Source: Planctomycetota bacterium
GTDB taxonomy: Bacteria > Planctomycetota > B129-G9
Length of the DNA stretch: 5,837 nucleotides
Direction of reading: 5' to 3'
NCBI GenBank assembly: GCA_030622295.1
Contig: JAUXGI010000085.1
Span: 1-5,837 of the forward strand
Every line of letters begins with the position of its first letter. Position 1 is the stretch's first letter. A program made the position numbers and the translations under genes. Positions 1 to 5,371 of the stretch are shown piece by piece. The notes beneath the pieces are model-generated. The model worked only from the letters and a program-made list of their open reading frames with translations, was not told the origin of the DNA and made no database searches.

Positions 1-102
1 GACGGGAAGGGTCTGACTCCCCGAGCCTCGATGCAGGCACGAATTTGCTTCAGGCGGACTCGCGCGGCTCGCGAGGTTCCGTAATTGTGACAGTCCCCGT
101 CG
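1..102. other. Non-coding stretch with dyad motifs, possible edge of a REP/IS200-like element
   Basis: This stretch carries several short dyads close together. Positions 9-22 hold a GTC-T-GAC dyad flanked by G and C runs. Positions 59-64 (CTCGCG) and 70-75 (CGCGAG) form a perfect 6-bp inverted repeat with a 5-nt loop. Positions 88-99 hold a GAC-A-GTC dyad followed by CCCC. TGACTCCCCG (14-23) and TGACAGTCCCCG (88-99) are imperfect direct repeats about 75 nt apart. From memory, motifs of this style (GGGTCTGAC, GTGACAGTCCC) recur near REP-associated tyrosine transposases in environmental genomes, but no transposase is present here and the link is inference. One frame is open from base 1 to a TAA at 82-84, but its translation looks like no protein I recognise. 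Confidence 0.3.
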
Positions 103-216
103 CTCACTTTCCAAGATTCTTACGCGCCCCCCGCCGGGCGCGCAAAAAACCGAAAAGATTCGCAGGACGCCTGCCGATAACTGGATTTGGCGAAGAGTGT
201 ATACCACGCGCGCCGT
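103..216. other. Intergenic DNA with two GC-rich hairpins
   Basis: No supported gene is seen here. Positions 123-129 and 136-142 form a perfect 7-bp GC inverted repeat around a 6-nt loop, followed by six A residues at 144-149. Positions 162-166 (GCAGG) and 170-174 (CCTGC) form a 5-bp hairpin with a 3-nt loop. Neither has a T-run on the correct side to act as an intrinsic terminator on either strand. They may be structural or regulatory elements upstream of the large gene, or remnants of the repeat-like DNA before them. With the stretch before and the promoter/leader after, this makes up the 315-base region without a gene. Confidence 0.35.
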
Positions 217-245
217 TTCACCTGCGTTTATTTCATATCAATAAT
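217..245 (+). promoter_or_regulatory. Candidate sigma-70-type promoter for the PATAN/propeller gene
   Basis: TTCACC at 217-222 matches the -35 consensus TTGACA at 4 of 6 positions. AATAAT at 240-245 matches the -10 consensus at 5 of 6. The spacer is 17 bp, the optimum, and lies in the most AT-rich part of the upstream region. Transcription would start near 252, giving a leader of about 64 nt before the ATG at 316. The leader has no convincing structure. This is a consensus match only; the sigma factors of this organism are unknown. Confidence 0.4.
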
Positions 246-315
246 TCGCCCACGTTAATTTCCCCCCTGCTTTCGCAAGAACCAGACCCGCGGCATATTA
301 TGGGGTCGAGCAGCG

Positions 316-3300
316 ATGGCGCTCAAAGGCGACCTGGAAACAATCCAACTGGCCGACATCTTCCAGACCCTGGCGAACAACCAGTCGCGGGGTACTCTGA
401 TTGTCCATGACAGGGACAGCAAGAAACACATCTACTTCGAAGGCGGACGTGTGACGCTGTACTCTTACGGCGAGCGCAGGGCCCTGCGCGTGGGGAGAAT
501 ACTCCTGGGCCGCAAAAAGGTCACCCGGAACGAACTCGATGCAGCTCTCAAAGCCCAGGGGCATTCCCGGGAGCACCTCGGCAAGATACTCGTCGGCATG
601 GGCGTAATCAGTGAAGAAGAGATGAATGACGCGCTGAGGTTCCAGGTTGAGGAGGAAATCTACAGCCTTTTCACCTGGAAGGACGCGCGCTTCGAATTCT
701 CGCCCGATATCCTTGTCGTCGACGAAGCGGACAAGCCCTCCCGGGCGATAAGCCTGTCGCTGGACGTTCAGGAACTGGTAATGGAAGCCACGCGCCGGGC
801 AGACGAATGGCAGACCATCGCCGGCGTCATATCCTCCACCAGGGAAGTCTACCGTTTCACGGGCAAGAAATCCGGTGACCTGACAATCGAGGACCTCACT
901 GAGGACGAGGCTGCGGAACTGCTGCTCCTGTTCGACGGCACGCGTACGGTGGAAGAGGTAAGCAATGAAACCGCCTACGGCAGTTTCACCGTGTGCAGGG
1001 CGCTGGTCGAGTGCATCCGGGCGGGTCTTGTGAGGCCGGCGAACGTGGACGAACTGATACGCGCCGCGCAGACCTTCCGGGAGACGGGCAACATAGACAG
1101 GTGTCTCAGGCTTTACGAACTCGCCGCCGCACGCGCCCCGGAAGACATCGCCGTACAGGAGACCGTCGCGTGCATATACGAGGAGTTCGGCAAGGGCCAC
1201 ATGGCCGCGGCCAAGTATAACCACATCGGCGAACTGTGTCTGCGGAAAAACGATGCGGAACCGGCCGCGCGGTACTTTGAACGTTCCGTTTCCATACACG
1301 CCGCCGACCCGGAAGTGCTTGAACGGCTCCTGGCCATTTATTCGAACCTTAACGACGTGCAATCAACAATACGTGTGGGCAGGCGACTGGGGGCGCTCTA
1401 CGACAAACTGGGCAAACAGGACGAGGGCAAGCACCTCTGTGAATTGCTCCTTGAACTGGACCCGCACGACACGCATTCGAGGAAACAACTGCTCAACATA
1501 TTGCTGGACTGCGGGCAGTTCCCTCAGGCGGAACGGCACTACGAAAGACTTGCAGAGGATTACCTGGAACAGGGACAGACGGGCAGGGCCGTGGGTGTGC
1601 TCAACAAACTGCTGGTCATACGGCCCTTGCGAAACGACGTGAGGCGAAGGATAGACTCAATCCTGTATCGTGAATCGCGCCGAAAGAAGAAAAGGGCGCT
1701 GATTATCGCCTGCTTAATCATGCCGGGGCTCCTGATGCTGGCGGGCATTTACGAATTCAAGGCTCACTCGCTGAGAGAGCAACTGGACAGCGCAATCCAG
1801 GCGGCGGAACAACAGGGGGACTACGAAAGCGCCGCCGAGTGTTACCGGATGGTAATAGATGTCTATCCCTTCAGCATAACCGCCCTGCAAGCAAGCAAAA
1901 AGATAGAGGAAATCAACAAGAAGAGGGACCTTTTCTACAGAAAGCGAATAAAACTCCTGACCCAGTCCGCCCGGCAGGAAGAACGGGAAGGCCGGCTGGA
2001 AAGCGCCCTGCAGGTTCTGGCGCGGCTGAGGGAATTTGCCGGGGAAGAGGGCCTGAAGCAATATGCCGACCAGGAAACGGCCAGGATTGCCGGGTATATC
2101 GAAGAGGCCGAGGCCCTCTGGGCGCTGGCGCAGAAATACCGCAGGGAGAATCGACTGAAGGAAGTGTTCGAGTACAACTCGCAGATATACTGGAGATATC
2201 CCCTCAGCAAGCGTGTGAGCGAAATAGAATTCCCTCTGCTGATTGAATCCCTCCCTCACGGCACGAAGGTCTGCGTCGATGGGAAACCGGCGGGCACAAC
2301 GCCGTACTTGATGTATTACGACCCCTCGCAGCCGCCTGTCGTCATAATCTCGCGCAGGGGTTTCGCCGACGTTTCGTACGACGTGGTACAAAAGGTGACG
2401 CAGCCGGCATCCGAAGGGTGGAAACTCTCCGTGGAACTCGAAAAAACGCTGCTCTGGAAGTTCAAGACATCGCAGCCGGTCGAGGCTCCGCCGGTAGTGT
2501 TCAAGGACACGCTGATACTCGGCAGCCGGGACGGCAACCTCTACTGCCTGTACAAGGAGACCGGAAAACTGAAATGGAAAAAGCAACTCGGCCTGCTGGC
2601 GGACGTTGTCTCGCAGCCTCTCATCCTGGAGAATCGCGTCTACGCGGGCTGTTTTGACGGCTGCCTGTACTGTCTCGATGTGCGCTCCGGGGCGATACTC
2701 TGGAGCGTCAGGGTGGGCGGGATGCTCCGCGCCAGGCCGACGGCGTCCGACGACGGCCGGACCGTGTTCATCACTTCCGACACCGGCAAAATTATGGCCG
2801 TGGCCTCAAGCACGGGCAAAGTCGTGTGGTCCAGGGACACAAAGGCGGGCGTCGTGTGCGCCGCCCTCCCGTGGCGCGGCAAGATATACGCCGCGACGCT
2901 CGACGGTTCACTGCTGTCTCTCGCCCAGGGGGACGGCACGGTGGACTGGAAGACCTCCCTGGACGGCGGCATTACGAGCATGCCGGCCATCCTGAAAAAC
3001 CGCCTGTACGTGGGCTGCCTGAACGGTGAGATGGTCTGCCTGGATGTCGCATCGGGTAAAAAGCAGTGGCATGTTCAATCCCGCGCTGCGATAAACTCCA
3101 CGCCGGTCTTTGTCGATGGCACGCTCGTCTTCGGCAATAACGCCGGCTGGCTGTCCAGATTGTCCGCCGGGGACGGGCGGCTGTTGTGGCGGTATCGATG
3201 CAAAGGCTCGATACACGCCGCCCCGACCATAATCGCTGATAAGAACCAGGTTATATGCGGCACCACGGACGGCACGCTCTACGCGCTGGACCTTCAAGAG

Positions 3301-3417
3301 GGGACGCCCGTGTGGAAATTCTATACGAAGGGCGCGATATACTCGCGGGTGCTGGCCTACGAAGGCCGGCTGTACTTCGGCTCCAGCGACAACTACTTGT
3401 ACGGCCTGGAGGGCTGA
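316..3417 (+). CDS. PATAN (DUF4388)-TPR-transmembrane-PEGA-PQQ-type beta-propeller protein
   Basis: This is a 1033-aa bitopic membrane protein of unknown exact role, probably an envelope sensor or scaffold. Residues 1-160 look like PATAN/DUF4388: a beta core near 24-55, then an inserted helical part (LGRILLG at 59-65, LGKILVGMG around 88-96) ending in a Phe-Thr-Trp stretch. Residues 185-242 look like a small winged-helix segment and 247-450 are TPR-like helices. RRKKKR (455-460) precedes one hydrophobic helix, 461-479, so the N-terminal half should be cytoplasmic and the rest periplasmic. Residues 483-635 are helical and TPR-like, and 638-712 is a PEGA domain. The C-terminus is a PQQ/BamB-like propeller with tryptophans at 714, 754, 796, 838, 878, 918, 958 and 1000. 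There is no cleavable signal peptide. The ATG at 316 fits the family start (Met-Ala-Leu-Lys-Gly), although the Shine-Dalgarno (GGGG, 302-305) is weak. PATAN proteins act in signalling, in cyanobacteria linked to pilus control. Its position upstream of an MglA/roadblock set suggests a shared pathway (inference). Confidence 0.85.
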   Translation: MALKGDLETIQLADIFQTLANNQSRGTLIVHDRDSKKHIYFEGGRVTLYSYGERRALRVGRILLGRKKVTRNELDAALKAQGHSREHLGKILVGMGVISEEEMNDALRFQVEEEIYSLFTWKDARFEFSPDILVVDEADKPSRAISLSLDVQELVMEATRRADEWQTIAGVISSTREVYRFTGKKSGDLTIEDLTEDEAAELLLLFDGTRTVEEVSNETAYGSFTVCRALVECIRAGLVRPANVDELIRAAQTFRETGNIDRCLRLYELAAARAPEDIAVQETVACIYEEFGKGHMAAAKYNHIGELCLRKNDAEPAARYFERSVSIHAADPEVLERLLAIYSNLNDVQSTIRVGRRLGALYDKLGKQDEGKHLCELLLELDPHDTHSRKQLLNILLDCGQFPQAERHYERLAEDYLEQGQTGRAVGVLNKLLVIRPLRNDVRRRIDSILYRESRRKKKRALIIACLIMPGLLMLAGIYEFKAHSLREQLDSAIQAAEQQGDYESAAECYRMVIDVYPFSITALQASKKIEEINKKRDLFYRKRIKLLTQSARQEEREGRLESALQVLARLREFAGEEGLKQYADQETARIAGYIEEAEALWALAQKYRRENRLKEVFEYNSQIYWRYPLSKRVSEIEFPLLIESLPHGTKVCVDGKPAGTTPYLMYYDPSQPPVVIISRRGFADVSYDVVQKVTQPASEGWKLSVELEKTLLWKFKTSQPVEAPPVVFKDTLILGSRDGNLYCLYKETGKLKWKKQLGLLADVVSQPLILENRVYAGCFDGCLYCLDVRSGAILWSVRVGGMLRARPTASDDGRTVFITSDTGKIMAVASSTGKVVWSRDTKAGVVCAALPWRGKIYAATLDGSLLSLAQGDGTVDWKTSLDGGITSMPAILKNRLYVGCLNGEMVCLDVASGKKQWHVQSRAAINSTPVFVDGTLVFGNNAGWLSRLSAGDGRLLWRYRCKGSIHAAPTIIADKNQVICGTTDGTLYALDLQEGTPVWKFYTKGAIYSRVLAYEGRLYFGSSDNYLYGLEG

Positions 3418-3474
3418 ACCCACTTCCCCTGCAACGAGCATGTGCCGTGAAATACCTAAAGAATTCGGATAAAG

Positions 3475-3502
3475 CCGACGATACTTCCGCTGAGTCTATA
3501 AT
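3475..3502 (+). promoter_or_regulatory. Candidate promoter with a perfect TATAAT -10 box
   Basis: TATAAT at 3497-3502 is an exact -10 match. CCGACG at 3475-3480, with a 16-bp spacer, matches the central GAC of the -35 consensus (3 of 6). Transcription would begin near 3508-3510, about 130 nt before the chosen start of the TPR-roadblock gene and only 7-9 nt before the terminator-like hairpin at 3517. It could drive the downstream operon through a conditional terminator, or drive a very short RNA. The perfect -10 could also be chance. Confidence 0.45.
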
Positions 3503-3516
3503 GCCAAACAGATAAT

Positions 3517-3565
3517 AGCGGGGAGTCTATCGTCTCAACGTTTGGGACCGACGGCCCCGCTTTTT
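3517..3565 (+). terminator. Rho-independent terminator-like hairpin with T5 tail
   Basis: AGCGGGG (3517-3523) pairs perfectly with CCCCGCT (3555-3561). Inside it, GTC (3525-3527) pairs with GAC (3550-3552), and GTCTCAA (3532-3538) pairs with TTGGGAC (3542-3548) with one G-U and a 3-nt loop. Five T residues (3561-3565) follow directly. This two-tier stem plus U-tract is a good intrinsic terminator for the large gene, which ends 100 nt earlier. Because a TATAAT box lies just upstream, it may also act as an attenuator or as the 3' end of a small RNA. Confidence 0.7.
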
Positions 3566-3597
3566 GTGTGGTCTTACTCACACTCGAACAGCGAGTG
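3566..3597 (+). promoter_or_regulatory. Leader segment with two mutually exclusive hairpins
   Basis: GTGTG (3566-3570) can pair with CACAC (3579-3583) around an 8-nt loop. CACTCG (3581-3586) can pair with CGAGTG (3592-3597) around AACAG. The two stems share bases 3581-3583 and cannot form together. They lie between the terminator-like hairpin and the ribosome binding site of the TPR-roadblock gene. A regulatory role is inferred from position only, and no known riboswitch class was recognised. Confidence 0.3.
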
Positions 3598-3623
3598 CGC
3601 AAAGCTTCGCAGTGCCTGTATTC

Positions 3624-3630
3624 AGGTGAG
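3624..3630 (+). promoter_or_regulatory. Ribosome binding site that fixes the start of the TPR-roadblock gene
   Basis: AGGTGAG sits 9 nt before the ATG at 3640 and matches the region complementary to the 3' end of 16S rRNA (AGGAGGTGA type). The alternative in-frame GTG at 3568 has no Shine-Dalgarno and directly follows the terminator U-tract. The ATG at 3640 is therefore preferred. Confidence 0.7.
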
Positions 3631-3639
3631 CCCGTCAAG

Positions 3640-4863
3640 ATGTCTGAAAAGCGAAAAAGAGAGCAGGTCATCAAGCCGCGCAAGATGGAAAAGGCGCTTA
3701 CCAGAGCCTACAGAAAAACGCCCGAGCCCTCCTCGCTGGCGGCGCTGGCCGAACACTACCTCAGGTGCGAGAAATACGGCAAAGCACGCAAACTCATAGA
3801 GGAAGGCCTGAGGAAATACCCCGAATCTCAGAAAATCCGCGCTCTTGAACAGCGCATAAAGCGCACCGACCTCTACGGGGAATTCCTGAAGGCCCACCGG
3901 GATATTACCGAAAACCCCAACCCCAACCCGGATGCCTATTCCAGGCTTGCCATGCTCTACCGCAGGGTGGGCGACGTGGATAAGGCCCTTGGGGCCTGCG
4001 CCGCAGGATTGACGGAATTCACCGATTCAGTTCGCCTGTACCTGAACGTCGCGGAACTGCGCTTGCAGCGGTATGCGCGGAACTTCATGCCCAAAGACGC
4101 GATAATCGCCCTGGCAAACCTGGAAAAGGCGGTCTCGCTGGATGAAACGGACTACGCCGCAACAATACTCCTGGCGGAGTTCTACATGGCCATCGGCGCC
4201 GCAGAATCGGCCATCAATACGCTCAAGACGCTCCTCGTATCACAGCCCGAAGATGAACATGCCCAGCAACTCATGGATAAAGCGCTCGAGATGCCCCACA
4301 GTGAAGAACCCGTGGAAGACCTGCTCAGGGACGTCTCGGTGAGGAAAAGCATGGCCGTCGACACCGAACTGCTGTGCTATTTCGAGAAGTGCGCACATGC
4401 GGGCTGCAACGAGACCTCCCGGCGCAACGTCGACCAGGACAACATGAGGGAAGCGCTGACGCTGGCGGTGGAGTCTACCGGAGCGCGGGCAATGGCAATA
4501 CTGGACCCGGAGGGGGGCGTCGTCGCCACGGCCCAGACTGAAGACGACCCCATCGAAACCGAAACGTTCGCCGTTGCGTGCAAGGAAATCCACGGCAACA
4601 CGCACGACTGCGCACTCAGGATGGACCTGGGCGGTTTCGAAACCGGCGAAATCGAGGGACCCTTCGGATACATGCTTGTGAACTCCGTGGAGGGATGGCT
4701 GATAGGCGGTCTCACCTCGGCCAGACCGTCCAACAGGGAAAGAATGCGAAAACATCTGCGGGAAGTGGCCGAGGACTGTATCCTGACCGCTCCCACAGTG
4801 GAGAAGTCGGAGGAGCCGGAAGCCCCCGACGCAGACGACGACGCCTCAGACCAGGGAGCGTAG
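3640..4863 (+). CDS. TPR protein with C-terminal roadblock/LC7-like domain
   Basis: This 407-aa protein is predicted cytoplasmic, with no signal peptide or membrane helix. The N-terminus is very basic (Lys/Arg-rich, residues 3-21). Residues about 28-225 are helical repeats with TPR character (repeated Ala-Leu-Ala, Tyr-x-Arg-Leu-Ala and Leu-x-Ala-Glu-Phe-Tyr patterns), broken by an Asn-Pro triplet repeat at 92-97. Residues 246-256 contain the spacing C246-x4-C251-x-H253-x2-C256. Residues about 268-381 resemble a roadblock/LC7 fold: helix, beta strand with Ala-Ile-Leu-Asp-Pro-Glu-Gly-Gly, helix, then strands with Phe-Gly-Tyr-Met-Leu-Val and a final helix. The last 20 residues are an acidic, probably disordered tail. 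Roadblock domains dimerise and regulate MglA/Ras-like GTPases, while TPRs bind partner proteins, so an adaptor or GTPase regulator is the likely role. The next gene starts 6 nt after the stop, so the pair is co-transcribed. The roadblock call is less secure than for the next gene. An alternative start at GTG 3568 would add 24 residues. Confidence 0.8.
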   Translation: MSEKRKREQVIKPRKMEKALTRAYRKTPEPSSLAALAEHYLRCEKYGKARKLIEEGLRKYPESQKIRALEQRIKRTDLYGEFLKAHRDITENPNPNPDAYSRLAMLYRRVGDVDKALGACAAGLTEFTDSVRLYLNVAELRLQRYARNFMPKDAIIALANLEKAVSLDETDYAATILLAEFYMAIGAAESAINTLKTLLVSQPEDEHAQQLMDKALEMPHSEEPVEDLLRDVSVRKSMAVDTELLCYFEKCAHAGCNETSRRNVDQDNMREALTLAVESTGARAMAILDPEGGVVATAQTEDDPIETETFAVACKEIHGNTHDCALRMDLGGFETGEIEGPFGYMLVNSVEGWLIGGLTSARPSNRERMRKHLREVAEDCILTAPTVEKSEEPEAPDADDDASDQGA

Positions 4864-4869
4864 AAACCC

Positions 4870-5223
4870 ATGCGTGACACTCTCAAAAATCTCAACCAGG
4901 TCGTCGGCATAAACGGAAGCATGCTGGTGACGAGAGACGGCATGGTCGTGGCCTCCGAACTGGGCAGGGACCTGGAAGAGGACGCCGTCGCAGCGCTGGC
5001 CACAGCCATCATTCGCACGACGCTGCGAACGCTGAGAAAAATCAGCGGCGAAGGCTTTTCGCTGTTCACGCTTACCGCATCCTTCGGGCGCCTGGTCCTG
5101 CTCGACGCCGAACTGGCCTATCTGGTCGTCGTAACCGAACGGACAATAAACATCGACGGTACCATACTGGAAATGCAAAGCGCCGTCAGGCAGATACAAA
5201 AGAAAGCCCGCATCACCCTCTAA
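4870..5223 (+). CDS. Roadblock/LC7 domain protein, MglB-like
   Basis: This 117-aa protein is almost entirely one roadblock/LC7 domain: an N-terminal helix (2-11), the strand pair GSMLVTRDGMVVAS (16-29), a long helix (about 35-58), strands with Phe-Ser-Leu-Phe-Thr and Leu-Val-Leu-Leu-Asp, and a final amphipathic helix ending near 113. Bacterial roadblock proteins such as MglB form homodimers that act on the nucleotide state of MglA. The product is cytoplasmic. It is shorter than Myxococcus xanthus MglB (about 159 aa, from memory) and ends right after the last core helix, so it lacks the C-terminal extension. AGGGAG at 4853-4858 overlaps the end of the upstream gene and lies 11 nt before the ATG. 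The 6-nt intergenic gap suggests translational coupling. MglA is encoded 148 nt downstream, the usual neighbour. Whether it acts as GAP, exchange factor or scaffold cannot be told from sequence. Confidence 0.88.
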   Translation: MRDTLKNLNQVVGINGSMLVTRDGMVVASELGRDLEEDAVAALATAIIRTTLRTLRKISGEGFSLFTLTASFGRLVLLDAELAYLVVVTERTINIDGTILEMQSAVRQIQKKARITL

Positions 5224-5229
5224 GCGGGC
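5206..5229 (+). repeat. Hairpin spanning the stop codon of the roadblock gene
   Basis: GCCCGC (5206-5211) and GCGGGC (5224-5229) are perfect inverted repeats around a 12-nt loop holding the last codons and the TAA. No T-run follows, so it is not a standard intrinsic terminator. It could protect the upstream mRNA from 3' exonucleases or reduce read-through into mglA. Confidence 0.4.
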
Positions 5230-5280
5230 ATCCGAAAATTCTGGACGGTTAGCCGATAGGGTGGCAATTTGGAACGCAGA

Positions 5281-5310
5281 AATCCGTCATAATCCGTGAA
5301 ATTCGTGGTT
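5281..5310. repeat. Three imperfect 10-bp tandem units
   Basis: The 30 bases divide into AATCCGTCAT, AATCCGTGAA and ATTCGTGGTT. The first two units share their first seven bases exactly, and the third keeps a related ATTCGTG core. The 10-bp period is about one helical turn. Motifs of the form ATCCGTG-ATTCGTGG recur between genes in several bacterial phyla (recalled, not checked), so this may be one copy of a dispersed intergenic repeat. It could also be a multi-site protein-binding region ahead of mglA. Confidence 0.4.
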
Positions 5311-5371
5311 GGGCGACGGTCACACTGACATACCGTTCATTATTTTCGAACTCCTGCTTGGGATATACGAC

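Noticed and set aside
123..149. GC hairpin with A-run as an intrinsic terminator
   Set aside because: The A-run follows the hairpin on the + strand, so on the - strand the T-run precedes the stem. Neither direction gives stem then U-tract.
45..410. Open frame of 121 codons overlapping the start of the large gene
   Set aside because: The translation is rich in Pro/Arg with no family resemblance, and it runs through the dyads, the promoter and 95 bases of the real gene in another frame.
298..1362. Long antisense open frame (354 codons) opposite the N-terminal half of the large gene
   Set aside because: It is a shadow of the GC-rich third positions of the + strand gene. It has no recognisable domain and no plausible ribosome binding site, whereas the + frame encodes clear PATAN and TPR domains.
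1696..1752. Cleavable signal peptide or multi-pass membrane domain in the large protein
   Set aside because: Only one hydrophobic helix (residues 461-479) is present, deep inside the protein after 450 soluble residues, which fits a single-pass anchor.
1714..2586. Antisense open frame of 290 codons opposite the membrane-helix and PEGA region
   Set aside because: Its composition matches a complement shadow, with no known motif, while the + strand shows a clear TM helix, PEGA domain and propeller start.
3568..3639. N-terminal extension of the TPR-roadblock protein from GTG 3568
   Set aside because: No Shine-Dalgarno precedes it and it abuts the terminator U-tract. The ATG at 3640 has AGGTGAG at good spacing and a typical start sequence.
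5206..5229. Hairpin over the roadblock stop codon as a terminator
   Set aside because: No T-run follows, so it is kept only as a structural repeat.
5224..5371. Separate promoter for mglA (for example CATAAT at 5288-5293 or CATTAT at 5338-5343)
   Set aside because: The -10-like boxes have no acceptable -35 partner at 16-18 bp. Read-through from the upstream genes is as likely.
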